Source: Pseudomonadota bacterium (GTDB taxonomy: Bacteria > Pseudomonadota > Alphaproteobacteria > UBA8366). Taken from it: DNA of 64,000 bases. How positions within the stretch are numbered: the stretch's first letter is position 1; every line of letters starts with the position of its first letter. The position numbers were made by a program, and so were the translations under genes. Below the pieces are notes generated by a model. That model had not been told where the DNA came from and did not search any database. It saw nothing but the letters and a program-made list of their open reading frames with translations. Where the stretch lies: the NCBI GenBank assembly GCA_036339585.1, contig JAYZAS010000023.1:1-64000 (forward strand), given 5' to 3'. Below, piece by piece: positions 34,927 to 44,880 of the stretch.

Positions 34927-35904
34927 ATGCTTATAGCTAATGACCTTACCGAGCTTATAGGAAAAACTCCTCTACTGAGATTGGAAAGACTCTTCCCAAA
35001 CTGCTCAGCTAATATCCTCGCCAAACTTGAGGCCATGAATCCCACATCGATTAAGGATCGGCCAGCGCTTTTTATGATTAAAAATGCAATTGACGCTGGT
35101 GATATAAAACCGGGAACTGAAGTAGTGGAAGCAACAAGCGGGAATACCGGCATAGGCATCGCTTGTCTTTCAGCAATACTCGGGTTTAAAGCGCGTTTTT
35201 ATATGATTGATACGAGCTCTATCGAACGCCAGAAGTTATTAGCAGCATATGGTGCGACTGTGGTCCTCACACCTGCCGCAAAGCTTACGACGGGTGCACG
35301 CGAACTAGCGCTAGCTTATTGTGCAAATAATCCCGATACGACATTTTTTGCTAATCAACACGGGAACCCTAATAATTCAGCGGCTCATTTCGAAACCACT
35401 GGCCCCGAACTTTGGGAACAAACAGGTGGTGAAATTGGTGCTGTAGTAATAGGAATGGGCACCAGCGGAACTATTGAAGGTATCTCAAAATATCTCAAAG
35501 CGAAGGACCCCTCAATTCGCATAGTTGGAGTTGAACCGGCAGCAAGCCCAGTCAACGCCGGTGGCGCTCCAGGGCCCCACAGAATAAGTGGTATAGGCCC
35601 CGGTTTCGTTGCTGAAAACTTCGAACGTGCTCGCCATCGGGTAGATGAAATTTTACTTGTCGAAGACGAAGTTGCATTTGAATGGGCTAGAAAGACCACA
35701 AAGGCAGAGGGATTTATAATTGGACCTACTTCAGGCGCGACTATTTGGGGCGCCGGTGAATTAGCCAAGAGACCGGAGTTTGCAGGGAAAAATATAATCT
35801 GTTTTTTCTGTGATACGGGTGAACGTTATTTGTCGATGGATGATTTGTTCGACCCTGGGACGGTATTATATGAGGGTTATGAAAACGGGATTGATGATCA
35901 ATGA
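34927..35904 (+). CDS. Cysteine synthase-family PLP enzyme (CysK/CysM-like)
   Basis: 325 residues of fold-type II PLP enzymes, which make cysteine from O-acetylserine (or O-phosphoserine) and sulfide. PLP lysine Lys43 in MNPTSIKDRPA, the phosphate and carboxylate loop TSGNTG (70-75), GMGTSGTIEG and the C-terminal FFCDTGERYLS are all present. Start ATG 34927 matches the family; the open frame upstream overlaps the previous gene. The stop overlaps the sulfotransferase start by 4 nt (ATGA), coupling the two. A cystathionine beta-synthase without CBS domains is an alternative. Confidence 0.88.
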   Translation: MLIANDLTELIGKTPLLRLERLFPNCSANILAKLEAMNPTSIKDRPALFMIKNAIDAGDIKPGTEVVEATSGNTGIGIACLSAILGFKARFYMIDTSSIERQKLLAAYGATVVLTPAAKLTTGARELALAYCANNPDTTFFANQHGNPNNSAAHFETTGPELWEQTGGEIGAVVIGMGTSGTIEGISKYLKAKDPSIRIVGVEPAASPVNAGGAPGPHRISGIGPGFVAENFERARHRVDEILLVEDEVAFEWARKTTKAEGFIIGPTSGATIWGAGELAKRPEFAGKNIICFFCDTGERYLSMDDLFDPGTVLYEGYENGIDDQ

Positions 35905-36776
35905 ATAAATACCAGCGCCTTCAAAAGTTATTCGATAAAAAAATCTTTTTTATTGTGGGAGCTTCAAAGTCGGGGACTACGTGGTTGCAACGTTTACTTG
36001 ACGGACACCCAGCCATACGCTCCGCCGGCGAAGGGCACTTTATGAACCATCTCGCTCCAAATCTTACCAAAACTCTACTAGCTTATAACAAACAATCGGA
36101 AATACGAAAGGAGCGTGCCTCCTCACTTGGATTAAATGGAGACTTCCCTGTTTTCGACGCAGATGGTCTTACGCTGCTCCTACGAACCGCTATTTTAACA
36201 ATATTTGACCAATGGGTTAACGATATTGATGCCATAGAAGCCATCGGTGAAAAAACCCCGGAGCACGCTATTGCTCTGAATGAGTTAGCTAAATTATTCC
36301 CGGAAAGTCGCTTTATTCATGTTTTGCGCGATGGACGCGATGTTTGCCTATCGGGCTGGCACTTTTCACAGAAGTGGAGTCCTGAAGCTCTTAAAGATAC
36401 TACTTTAGCAGAATTTGTTTCAGATTATGCGGGTGCGTGGCGTAGCCGCGTCACTCAGGCCCGTGAATTTGGAGACGCCCATCCGGGTCGTTTATTGGAG
36501 ATACGATATGAGGCGTTACACGCCAATCCTGAGACCGAGATCAAACGTCTTTTGGAGTTTATTCAGGTTGCTAGCGCGCCTGATATCATTGACTCATGTC
36601 TTGAGGCGGGCTCCTTTGAGGCCTTATCGGGAGGACGAATTCGTGGCGATGAAGACCAAAATTCATTCTTCCGCAAAGGAATTGTTGGGGATCATAAAGA
36701 ATACTTTGATAACGACGCTTTTGCCGCGTTCGAGAAAGCAGCAGGCCCGTTACTAAGAGAACTTGACTACGATTGA
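35901..36776 (+). CDS. Sulfotransferase family protein (PAPS-dependent)
   Basis: 291 residues. It would transfer a sulfuryl group from PAPS to an alcohol or amine. The 5'-phosphosulfate loop is visible as VGASKSGTTWLQRLL (Lys23) and the 3'-phosphate motif as VLRDGRDVCLSGWH, followed by LLEIRYEAL. There is no signal peptide, so it is cytosolic. It is translationally coupled to the cysteine-synthase-like gene, giving a two-gene sulfur-linked unit. The acceptor is unknown. Confidence 0.87.
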   Translation: MNKYQRLQKLFDKKIFFIVGASKSGTTWLQRLLDGHPAIRSAGEGHFMNHLAPNLTKTLLAYNKQSEIRKERASSLGLNGDFPVFDADGLTLLLRTAILTIFDQWVNDIDAIEAIGEKTPEHAIALNELAKLFPESRFIHVLRDGRDVCLSGWHFSQKWSPEALKDTTLAEFVSDYAGAWRSRVTQAREFGDAHPGRLLEIRYEALHANPETEIKRLLEFIQVASAPDIIDSCLEAGSFEALSGGRIRGDEDQNSFFRKGIVGDHKEYFDNDAFAAFEKAAGPLLRELDYD

Positions 36777-36781
36777 GCTGA

Positions 36782-38314
36782 CTATTCGTTTACTTTTTTG
36801 ATCCTTACCAAAAGCAATAGAGGAAGCATAAGAACAGTAACTAGGGTCATTATCTGAAAATCGATGATGTAGCCCATAAATTCTGCTTGCTTTTCGATTA
36901 ATTTATCAAGTGCCATTACTCCCGGCAAACTCTCCATGTCCCATTTTTCTGGCAAAACAAGGTGCTGAAACCGTTCGTTATATTCGCTCACATTTTGTGC
37001 CAGATTGGACCGTGCGCGCTGCGTGCTACTAACTAATATGGCAATTAGTACCGATATACCTATACCGGATGCGATGCGTTGTGCTGTAGATAATATAGAG
37101 GTTCCATCAGGTCGCATTGACGACTCAAGTGTCATAAAGGTTAGCGATAAGATAGGCGTCTTGACAAACCCAAGTCCAAAACCTTGTAAAAAAACTGCAA
37201 AAATAATGTGCATAGCCGTTGCGTTTGGTGCCAATGCTGCCAACGACCATGTTGAGAATGCTATACCCAGCATACCCAAAATGATTAAATACTTGGGACT
37301 GTAGCGAAGCACTAAGAACCCGGCAATAAATGAAGCAAGCATAGAGCCTATGCCACGATAAGCTATAATAAATCCAGCTTCGTAGACGGGCATGCCAAGT
37401 TGATCCTGAAGAATTGGGGGCAACAGACCGATATACCCATAGATCATAAATTGGGTAAAGACGACCAGTATCATTCCAATTAGGAATTCCCTATTTTTGA
37501 AAACCCTGAGATTTAAATAAGGTTGCCTACAAGTGAGCGCATGGAAGAGAAATACATAAGAAAAACATGCCGCGATAAATATGTAGATGACGATAAGATT
37601 GGAATTGAACCAGTCCATTTTACCACCCTGCGAGAGCAGTAATTGCGTTGCACAAAGTGCAATACTGAGTGTAACGAATCCAAAAAAGTCGAAAGCTTTG
37701 GCACCCTGTGGTTTATCTTTGGGAAGTAAACGCCATATTAAAAACGAACCCAAAAGACCGAGGGGAACATTCATAAGATAGATAAACCGCCAATCGAAAA
37801 GTTCGGTAAGAAGCCCCCCTACAATGGGACCAATTACTATAGAGCTATTCCGTCCCATCTGGAGCCAGCCAAAAGCGATGCCATGTAACTTTCGAGGAAA
37901 AGCAGCAAGAATTATCTGGATTGTAAGAGGATTAAAGCCGGCGCCGCAGGCACCTTGGAAAAACCTAAAAACTACCACCTCAATCAAGCTATCAGATTGC
38001 GCAACGAGAATTGAGAAGCAAACAAACCCAAAAGCGACTGAAATAAAGAGGTTTTTACAACCAATTTTCCGACTAAGCCACGCATAGAATGGGGTGAACA
38101 TTGCAGATGCTACAAGGTAGGAAATCAAAACCCATGAAATTTCAACAAGAGTGACTGAAAAAGATCCCATCATACGCGGTATCGCAACACCGGTAGCAAA
38201 GGTATCCATACCTTGCATAGCGCCAGCCGGGAGTACTGCTAAAGCGACCAAGATGCGTTGCCGAGGGGGCAAGCCTTCTTCTTCGGACTGTTTTTCAGGA
38301 GACGGTGCGCTCAT
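36782..38314 (-). CDS. DHA2-family MFS exporter (14 TM, EmrB/QacA-like)
   Basis: 510 residues with about fourteen hydrophobic helices. Typical marks: MQGMDTFATGVAIPRMMGSF near the start, YLVASAMFTPFYAWLSRKIG (motif A region), FQGACGAGFNPLTIQIIL, and the TM5 motif WLQMGRNSSIVIGPIVGGLL with INVPLG-like LMNVPLGLLGSF. This is a proton-driven drug or metabolite exporter of the inner membrane. An EmrA-type adaptor is not adjacent. It converges with the sulfotransferase gene, 5 bp apart. Confidence 0.88.
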   Translation of the reverse strand: MSAPSPEKQSEEEGLPPRQRILVALAVLPAGAMQGMDTFATGVAIPRMMGSFSVTLVEISWVLISYLVASAMFTPFYAWLSRKIGCKNLFISVAFGFVCFSILVAQSDSLIEVVVFRFFQGACGAGFNPLTIQIILAAFPRKLHGIAFGWLQMGRNSSIVIGPIVGGLLTELFDWRFIYLMNVPLGLLGSFLIWRLLPKDKPQGAKAFDFFGFVTLSIALCATQLLLSQGGKMDWFNSNLIVIYIFIAACFSYVFLFHALTCRQPYLNLRVFKNREFLIGMILVVFTQFMIYGYIGLLPPILQDQLGMPVYEAGFIIAYRGIGSMLASFIAGFLVLRYSPKYLIILGMLGIAFSTWSLAALAPNATAMHIIFAVFLQGFGLGFVKTPILSLTFMTLESSMRPDGTSILSTAQRIASGIGISVLIAILVSSTQRARSNLAQNVSEYNERFQHLVLPEKWDMESLPGVMALDKLIEKQAEFMGYIIDFQIMTLVTVLMLPLLLLVRIKKVNE

Positions 38315-38885
38315 AGATCTAATAAATAAAATTTAATCCTATAGTTTTTCTTAAGCGCGCGGTGCGGGCGATATTACCAAACCGAAATTGTAGCATCTGT
38401 CACAATCATTATTCCTAAAGCCAATGGCAACGGTAATAATTACTTATAATTATCATGATATTCATCTGCATAATACCGTTTGCGATTCGAGGATACCATT
38501 TATCTCGTTATCTCAAAAACCAACATATTTCTCGTGAAACGCATGTCCGAAAAACATCGTGGTTTTCCGATAAGTTATCTTTTGGAAAATTTTAAGAAAA
38601 TCTTTGTCACTCTGCTGTCTATTTCCCATGGCCAAAGGTGACAAAATTATTGATTGTAGCTAGGCTCTTTACTCGCGAACTATAACACTTCGCATTTATC
38701 TATTTACAGCTCCTCGGTTCTAAAAATCATCTCAAAGGGCTTGATTCTTGAATTTTGCATCTCTTTTATGACCAATTTCTAAATTTGCGCACAAAAAAGC
38801 AATCCTTTACAAAATCATAATAGAGGACTAAACCGGCGCACATCGGCTATGTTTGTTTAGCTCCATTCAACGAAACTATTAAAGA
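38315..38885. other. Divergent intergenic region, AT-rich
   Basis: 571 bp between divergently oriented genes, so it should hold both promoters. I found no gene, RNA fold or long repeat that I can support, and no convincing sigma-70 boxes at standard spacing. Confidence 0.5.
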
Positions 38886-38897
38886 GTGCTCCATGTG

Positions 38898-40082
38898 ATG
38901 GACCGCTATATTTCTGCTGAGTCACTGGTATTCACTCTCAATCCGCAAAGGCCAGTAAGCTGCATTCGACCTAAAGCTGCACATAATGCAGCCGAATATT
39001 TCTTAAAAAATTTTCCGGGGAATACTCTCTATGCTGTTAAAACCAATCCACACCCTTACATACTTAAGACATTGTATAAATCTGGAATACGTCAGTTCGA
39101 TGTTGCGTCATTATCCGAGGCCGCGCTGGTTAGAGAGATCCTTCCCAAGGCTGAAATAAATTTCCTCCACCCAGTTAAAAATAGAGCTGCTATTGAAAGC
39201 GCGTATTATGAATATGATGTCCGATCTTTTGCCTTTGATAGCGTAACAGAATTAGAAAAAATTTCTGCGTCCACAAATCACTCTAAGGATCTGACTTTAC
39301 TGATGCGTCTATCAGTTTCCAACCGCTATGCGGCGCACTCGCTTACTAGAAAATTTGGTGTAACTACTGCCACTGCGGTCACTTTATTAAAAGATGCAGC
39401 TAAAAGATGCGAAAGACTTGGTCTCTGTTTCCATGTTGGATCCCAATGCCTAGACCCCACGGCATATAAACTTGCACTGCAACAAATAAAAAAAATCACG
39501 TGTACAGCAAATATACCAATTGACATAATTGATGTTGGCGGCGGATTTCCATCTTTATATCCCGGACAAGACCCTGCACCATTAGTGGACTATTTTTCTG
39601 AGATCAAAACTGCTCTAACCGAGCTCTCTATTCCTAATAATTTTGAAGTATGGTGCGAGCCCGGGCGAGCGTTAGTGGCCGAATCAGGGTCAGTAATTGT
39701 GCATGTAGACGCACGCAAGAATAATTTTTTGTACATAAATGATGGTACTTATGGAGGACTCTTCGATGCAGGCTTGCTTGGTTTTCGTTACCCGGTTAAG
39801 TGCCTAGGGAAAAACGGTTCCACAGATCTAAAGCCATTTATATTTTATGGACCAACGTGTGATAGCCTTGATGTAATGCCAGGGCCTTTTATGCTACCTG
39901 CCAATATCACCGAAGGTGATTATATTGAGATCGGCCTAACGGGAGCGTACAGCTCAGCTCTGAGGACACCTTTTAATGGTTTCGACAAGTTACAAGAGGT
40001 AATTCTTGAGGATGCGCCGATGACGAGCATGTATAGCTCAGCGGTAAATACCACCGCAGCACTAAATGCCGGCGAATTATAG
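38898..40082 (+). CDS. Ornithine/diaminopimelate-type PLP decarboxylase (fold type III)
   Basis: About 394 residues. The PLP lysine is Lys48 in TLYAVKTNPHPYIL; other marks are RQFDVASLSEAALVRE, FHVGSQCLDP, DIIDVGGGFPSLYPG (PLP phosphate), WCEPGRALVAESG and the Cys of the partner subunit in YGPTCDSLDVM, ending in GLTGAYSSAL. The eukaryotic-like ODC form decarboxylates ornithine to putrescine; lysine or carboxynorspermidine are alternatives. The frame extends to GTG 38886; ATG 38898 overlaps an out-of-frame ATGTGA. Polyamine synthesis is the likely role. Confidence 0.87.
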   Translation: MDRYISAESLVFTLNPQRPVSCIRPKAAHNAAEYFLKNFPGNTLYAVKTNPHPYILKTLYKSGIRQFDVASLSEAALVREILPKAEINFLHPVKNRAAIESAYYEYDVRSFAFDSVTELEKISASTNHSKDLTLLMRLSVSNRYAAHSLTRKFGVTTATAVTLLKDAAKRCERLGLCFHVGSQCLDPTAYKLALQQIKKITCTANIPIDIIDVGGGFPSLYPGQDPAPLVDYFSEIKTALTELSIPNNFEVWCEPGRALVAESGSVIVHVDARKNNFLYINDGTYGGLFDAGLLGFRYPVKCLGKNGSTDLKPFIFYGPTCDSLDVMPGPFMLPANITEGDYIEIGLTGAYSSALRTPFNGFDKLQEVILEDAPMTSMYSSAVNTTAALNAGEL

Positions 40083-40127
40083 GATATTTGATTGAAAGCA
40101 ATGTATTTAAAATTGAACGCGCGTTGT

Positions 40128-40862
40128 TTACCCGCCATCAACTATAATGTTGGTGCCAGTGTTAAAACTTGCCGCTAGACTAACCAAAAAAGCTACTGCA
40201 CTAGCAACTTCATCTAGCGTACAAGCGACCAGCTGGAGCAGCTTTAATGGCCGCTTCATACATTTTCAGCATATTTTTTCCGCAAATCCCAAACATCACC
40301 CGGAAAATAAACAGGACGTGGCGACACTGTGTTCGCACAAATACCCTTCCGTGCCAGATTGGTGCTTAAACCGGAGATATAGTTAATTAACGCCGCTTTG
40401 GCACCACTATATGTTCGGACACGACCTGCCGTATTTATGCTTGCCGTGCTTGAGATAGCACAGTTAGCGCCTGCATCAGATCCCTCAAGGTATACCTGTG
40501 TCGCTTCAACAGCACGCACAGTGCCAAGAATGTGACCTTAGAAGCTAGTCCGCCACGCCTCTTCATCCGCGCCGACGCTCAATGCACTTGCGTTAGCGAT
40601 CAAAATATCCAACCCACGTAATTCTTCTGCGCTTTCAACTATCCAATTTCTGAAGAAAATGCTTTGCGTACCATATACCGCCCCAGAAATAATTCTAGTA
40701 CCACGTTTACTCAATATTTCGTGTTTCAAGTACTTCTTCGCCGTTTCGCGCACAGAAGGCTATATCGCAACCTCCATCTGTTAAAAGTTCGACTATTGCT
40801 CAACCTATTCCGCGCGCTCCACCAGTAACAATGGCAAGGTTCCCTTTAAGGCCTAAATCCAT
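40128..40862 (-). pseudogene. SDR-family oxidoreductase pseudogene
   Basis: Reading from ATG 40862: MDLGLKGNLAIVTGGARGIG, then an in-frame TGA where Arg or Lys is expected, then AIVELLTDGGCDIAFCARN. Later pieces lie in shifted frames: GLDILIANASALSVGADEEAW, SSTASINTAGRVRTYSGAKA with the catalytic Tyr and Lys, and near the end LDEVASAVAFLVSL, then FNTGTNIIVDGG and stop at 40128. At least one nonsense codon and two or three frameshifts separate the parts. All SDR landmarks are collinear, so this is a decayed gene rather than chance. It follows the thioesterase gene by 11 bp and was the last gene of that operon. Confidence 0.85.
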
Positions 40863-40873
40863 TTCTGAATCCT

Positions 40874-41293
40874 TTATCCCTTAGGCGGTATCATCCCACC
40901 CGGGTCGGTTGCATGGACACGGCGTGTCATAAAAGTGCCAAGACCAGTAGCACAGATATCTCCCTCATCGGTCCGAACATCACACCTTACTACAGCAGTT
41001 CGAGAGCCCAATTTTAGGACGTCAGCTACGGCTTCAAGGCGATCACCAGTAGCACCCGATAGATAATTAACCTTTAGCTCCAATGTTGCCATTGGGCGAA
41101 GACGGGTATCGTAATTACCTCCCGCTGCTGCCGTAGCCATTGCAACGTCAATCAGCGACGCCACAATGCCACCCTGACACATGTTACGGAGATTCTGCAT
41201 TTCTGGCCGAACGTTCATGTGCACAACCGCATGCCCATCCTCCATAACAGTATACTCAACACCAAGCCATTTGCGAAAACCATCATCTGGCAT
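40874..41293 (-). CDS. PaaI-type hotdog thioesterase family protein
   Basis: 139 residues. The hotdog helix and active-site region read LRNMCQGGIVASLIDVAMATAA, then ATLELKVNYLSGATGDRLEA and GSRTAVVRCDVRTDEGDI, normal for acyl-CoA thioesterases of the PaaI group. The usual HGG is replaced by QGG, so one active-site residue differs. It overlaps the stop of the acyl-CoA synthetase gene by one base (TGATG), so translation is coupled. Likely role: releasing CoA from an intermediate of this operon's pathway. Confidence 0.83.
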   Translation of the reverse strand: MPDDGFRKWLGVEYTVMEDGHAVVHMNVRPEMQNLRNMCQGGIVASLIDVAMATAAAGGNYDTRLRPMATLELKVNYLSGATGDRLEAVADVLKLGSRTAVVRCDVRTDEGDICATGLGTFMTRRVHATDPGGMIPPKG

Positions 41294-43437
41294 CAGCCTG
41301 CTCCTCCTTTTAAAACTGCCATAGCATCCAGTGCAATAACACCTCGATTTTTTGGCATCACCATTAACGGATTTATATCCAACTCCTTCAGGGAACCCGC
41401 GAGCCCCGCAGCCATTTGAGATATACTCACCATTGTTGCAACAAGAGCATCCACATCACATGGTTCGCTACCCCTGAACCCAGCCAAAAGCTTAGCACCG
41501 ATTACCTCATTGATCATCTCGTGCGCTTCATGCGGCAAAATGGGACAATGCCGTAATGCCACATCATTATAAACTTCCACCATAACTCCACCTAAACCAA
41601 ACAGGAGTATTGGCCCCATTAACGGATCATCGAAGACGCCAAGAATAGTCTCAACCCCTTCAGTCACCATTTCTTGAACCGCAACTCCCTTTAGTGGCAG
41701 CTCGGAGTCATAAGCATTCACAGCCTGAATAATCTCGTCATAAGCGGCAGCACCCGTTTTACCATCGAGGATTCCGATTTTTATTATGCCTGCCTCTGTT
41801 TTATGAGCAATATCTGGACAAACACCTTTCATGACAACGGGACCGTCAAAATTTTCAACAGCAGCAGCCGCTTCTTGTGATGAGTTTACAATTACTTCGG
41901 TCGTTACCCTGACATTCCAGGCAGAGATTAATTGTTTCGCCTCAGTTTCGCTGAGTTGCGCTCGGCCTAAGCTTTCAAGGCCCTTAAAAACTTGTTTTTG
42001 GTCTTCGCTATTCATTTGAGTTTTAGCAAACCCATTTTTATTTCGACCCTCTAACCAACAATAATAATCTTTCAAATGCCGAAGGGCCCTAGCAAGAGAA
42101 TCAGACGTATAGAAAATAGGAATACCAGCGGCTTTTAATTCATTAAGACCTTCTTTCTGATCTCTACGACCGGTCCACATGTACGCCACATTATGGGTTC
42201 CCGTATCGCGGACGGAGATTAATTTATCAACGTGAGCACCTTTACCTGCACTTGCTACCACCAAAGTCCCAGAGCTTGGCTCCTTTACCAAATAATCAAT
42301 AATCTCAGAAAAAGCCTCGCGATGAGCAAAACCCGTTATGTCAGCGGGGTTTGATGCCCAACCAAAACCTGAAAGGATTTTATTGATGCCAGTTCGGGCA
42401 TTATCGCTTAGGTCGGGTAAATGGAGTCCTTCAGTCCCTATCATATCGGCGAGCAGTGAACTGATACCGCCAGAATGAGATACCGCCACAATACCATCCG
42501 CACGAGGTTTCTTTCCACCAGCCATAATTTGTGCAATCTCAAGACAATCATCATAGCCACTGGCCCTAATTACTCCATACTGTTTAAAAGCTGCATCTAT
42601 CACTTCATCAGCACCGGTAAGAGCGGCAGTATGTGAATTTGCAGATCGCGCTCCGTAGTCGGACCGCCCGATTTTAATAATCACCATTGGCTTTGCATAT
42701 TCAGCAGCAAGCTTGGCAACTTCAAGAAATTTTGCTGGGTTTTTAATTCCCTCTATAAATCCAGCAATAACTTGTGTGCTATCGTCATCTAACAAAAATC
42801 GAGCGAAGTCAGCAAAGTCTAAATCGGCTTCATTGCCAGTTGAAATGGCATAGGATAGTCCCACTCCACATTCATCCGCACGCACCAAAATCGGGCCAAA
42901 TAGTGTCGCGCCAGATTGGCATATTAAGCCTATCGGCCCTGCCTCACCCATCATTGGCCGAGAAGACGCGTTGAGCCAACGTTTGTCTTTTATGCTTGCT
43001 AGACCAAGACAGTTTGGGCCGGTAATTCTAACGCCTGTACGTTCACTGAAACCTGTAAGTTCTTTCTGTAGATTTTCCCGTTCCTCATTTCCTCGTTCAG
43101 CAAACCCTGCCGATATTACAATTACTGACTTAATCCCTTTTTCATGACATTGTTCGAGGGTTGGAAGGACGAAATTCCACGGCACCAAAATTGCCGCCGC
43201 ATCTGGAACTTCCGGCAAATCTAAAACACTTTTGTACGCCTTTAGGCCCTGAATCTCATTTCTGTTCGGATTGACAGGATAGACTGTTAATGCACCTTCA
43301 CTAGATAGGGCCTTAGCCATAAATCGGCCGCCGTAGGATTTATTCTCGGACGCGCCAATAATCGCAACCGATTTCGGATTTAGCATGCTGTCAATTGCTG
43401 AGAGCGTTTCTTTATTCCAGTAATCCATAGTGGGCAT
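41293..43437 (-). CDS. ADP-forming acetate/acyl-CoA synthetase family protein
   Basis: 714 residues, single-chain fusion. Order: CoA-binding Rossmann domain (KSVAIIGASENKSYGGRFM at 22-40), ligase-CoA domain with the phosphorylated His269 in SANSHTAALTG, and a C-terminal ATP-grasp domain (LSETEAKQLISAWNV; GPVVMKGVCPDIAHKTEAG; LFGLGGVMVEVYND; ELDINPLMV). It converts acyl-CoA plus ADP plus phosphate to acid plus ATP, or the reverse. A CoA-transferase gene lies 6 bp upstream and a thioesterase overlaps downstream, so the operon handles one acyl group. The specific acid is unknown. Confidence 0.88.
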   Translation of the reverse strand: MPTMDYWNKETLSAIDSMLNPKSVAIIGASENKSYGGRFMAKALSSEGALTVYPVNPNRNEIQGLKAYKSVLDLPEVPDAAAILVPWNFVLPTLEQCHEKGIKSVIVISAGFAERGNEERENLQKELTGFSERTGVRITGPNCLGLASIKDKRWLNASSRPMMGEAGPIGLICQSGATLFGPILVRADECGVGLSYAISTGNEADLDFADFARFLLDDDSTQVIAGFIEGIKNPAKFLEVAKLAAEYAKPMVIIKIGRSDYGARSANSHTAALTGADEVIDAAFKQYGVIRASGYDDCLEIAQIMAGGKKPRADGIVAVSHSGGISSLLADMIGTEGLHLPDLSDNARTGINKILSGFGWASNPADITGFAHREAFSEIIDYLVKEPSSGTLVVASAGKGAHVDKLISVRDTGTHNVAYMWTGRRDQKEGLNELKAAGIPIFYTSDSLARALRHLKDYYCWLEGRNKNGFAKTQMNSEDQKQVFKGLESLGRAQLSETEAKQLISAWNVRVTTEVIVNSSQEAAAAVENFDGPVVMKGVCPDIAHKTEAGIIKIGILDGKTGAAAYDEIIQAVNAYDSELPLKGVAVQEMVTEGVETILGVFDDPLMGPILLFGLGGVMVEVYNDVALRHCPILPHEAHEMINEVIGAKLLAGFRGSEPCDVDALVATMVSISQMAAGLAGSLKELDINPLMVMPKNRGVIALDAMAVLKGGAG

Positions 43438-43443
43438 TCCTGA

Positions 43444-44637
43444 CTAAATTACATTTCGTTTTTTTAAATCAGTTATAACCACATTATCGTATCCCAATTC
43501 TCTAAGAATCTGTTCTGTATGCTCGCCGAGTTCGGGCGTGGGCAGTCGTACGGTATCACCAACATTTGTTCGACTCATCTCCAATGGTGTTCGAACAACC
43601 GGAAACTCACCAGAAGCATTAGCCATTGGCCATGCCATCTTAAGGTGCTTTACTTGTGGATCGTTAAAAACCTCCCCCATATCGTAGATGGGACCACAGG
43701 GCACACCAACATCTTGCATCATTTCAACCCAATACTCAGAAGACTGTGTCGCAGTAACCTTTGAGATTTCTGCATTGAGTTCCGCACGGTTACTCGAACG
43801 CCCCTCATAAGTGTCGAAGCGAGTGTCTTGGTACAACTTAGATAAACCAACTGCATCACAAAACCTTCGAAAAAGGACTTCGCCGGCCGCCGCAATATTT
43901 ATGTGACCGTCAGCTGTGGGAAATACTCCAGTAGGAACCCCTGTGGGATGGTCATTACCAGCCTGCTTTGGAACCTCGCCATCTTTGAGAAATCTAGCAG
44001 CTTGAAAGTCCATCATAGCAATAATGGCCTGTAAAAGTGACGTCTGAACCCACTGCCCTTTCCCCGAGGCCTCGCGCTCAAACAATGCAGCCGCAAGCCC
44101 AAATCCCAAAAACATTCCAGATGTTAAGTCACAAATGGGAATGCCTACACGAACGGGACCTTGCCCCGGCAAACCAGTGACAGACATTAAACCACCCATA
44201 CCCTGTAATATCTGGTCGACACCAGGACGGTTGTCATAAGGACCATCCTGCCCAAAACCAGAAAGGCTGCCATAGATAATACGCGGATTAATATCTGCAC
44301 AGCTCTTATAATCCACACCAAGCCGATTTTTTGTTTGTGACCGGAAATTTTCCACGATCACATCTGAACGTTTAACAAGATCGAAAAAAATCTTTTTACC
44401 TTCTGCAGATTTAAGATTAATCGTCAGACTTTTTTTATTGCGATGAAGATTTTGCAAATCAAACCCATTGCGGGCCCCCAAAATGCTTCCTTTATCTGTG
44501 CTCGTGGCTGCTGGCTGCTCAATTTTAATTGTATCTGCACCCCAATCGGATAACAGACGCACAGCCGTTGGCCCGGCACGCGCGTGTGTAAGATCCAATA
44601 CTTTAACCCCACTGAATGGTAATTTTTGATCCGGCAC
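43444..44637 (-). CDS. CaiB/BaiF family III CoA-transferase, copy 3
   Basis: 397 residues with a canonical layout: SGVKVLDLTHARAGPTAVRL, WGADTIKIEQP, LHRNKKSLTINLK, the nucleophile Asp141 in PGVDQILQGMGGLMSVTG, and the C-terminal GVPCGPIYDMGEVFNDPQV. It is the first gene of a four-gene minus-strand operon (with ADP-forming synthetase, thioesterase and SDR pseudogene). The formyl-CoA/succinyl-CoA transferase type is clear; the acid is not. Confidence 0.9.
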   Translation of the reverse strand: MPDQKLPFSGVKVLDLTHARAGPTAVRLLSDWGADTIKIEQPAATSTDKGSILGARNGFDLQNLHRNKKSLTINLKSAEGKKIFFDLVKRSDVIVENFRSQTKNRLGVDYKSCADINPRIIYGSLSGFGQDGPYDNRPGVDQILQGMGGLMSVTGLPGQGPVRVGIPICDLTSGMFLGFGLAAALFEREASGKGQWVQTSLLQAIIAMMDFQAARFLKDGEVPKQAGNDHPTGVPTGVFPTADGHINIAAAGEVLFRRFCDAVGLSKLYQDTRFDTYEGRSSNRAELNAEISKVTATQSSEYWVEMMQDVGVPCGPIYDMGEVFNDPQVKHLKMAWPMANASGEFPVVRTPLEMSRTNVGDTVRLPTPELGEHTEQILRELGYDNVVITDLKKRNVI

Positions 44638-44880
44638 GAATGATCCTCCAATTAGAAACTCGACTCGTATACGTATCCTCTAAATTCTATCCCATAGCAA
44701 GATAGCGCAAGGTCAGTCGATAATATTGCCACCATAAATTAAGAATTTTTTCTTGCTTTGTGACTGTATCGATGATGACTTTGCAGATCATCGAATAACG
44801 GCTATTTTTATATTGAAATTTTTTCCAACAAAAAGTTGCTAGAGCTATATGAATGTCACAAACGCGATACGGGTAATTTT

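Noticed and set aside
38893-38900. ATGTGATG before the ornithine decarboxylase start: a start-stop codon pair overlapping the real ATG, suggestive of translational control.
   Set aside because: Eight bases can occur by chance and no Shine-Dalgarno is well placed for the first ATG.
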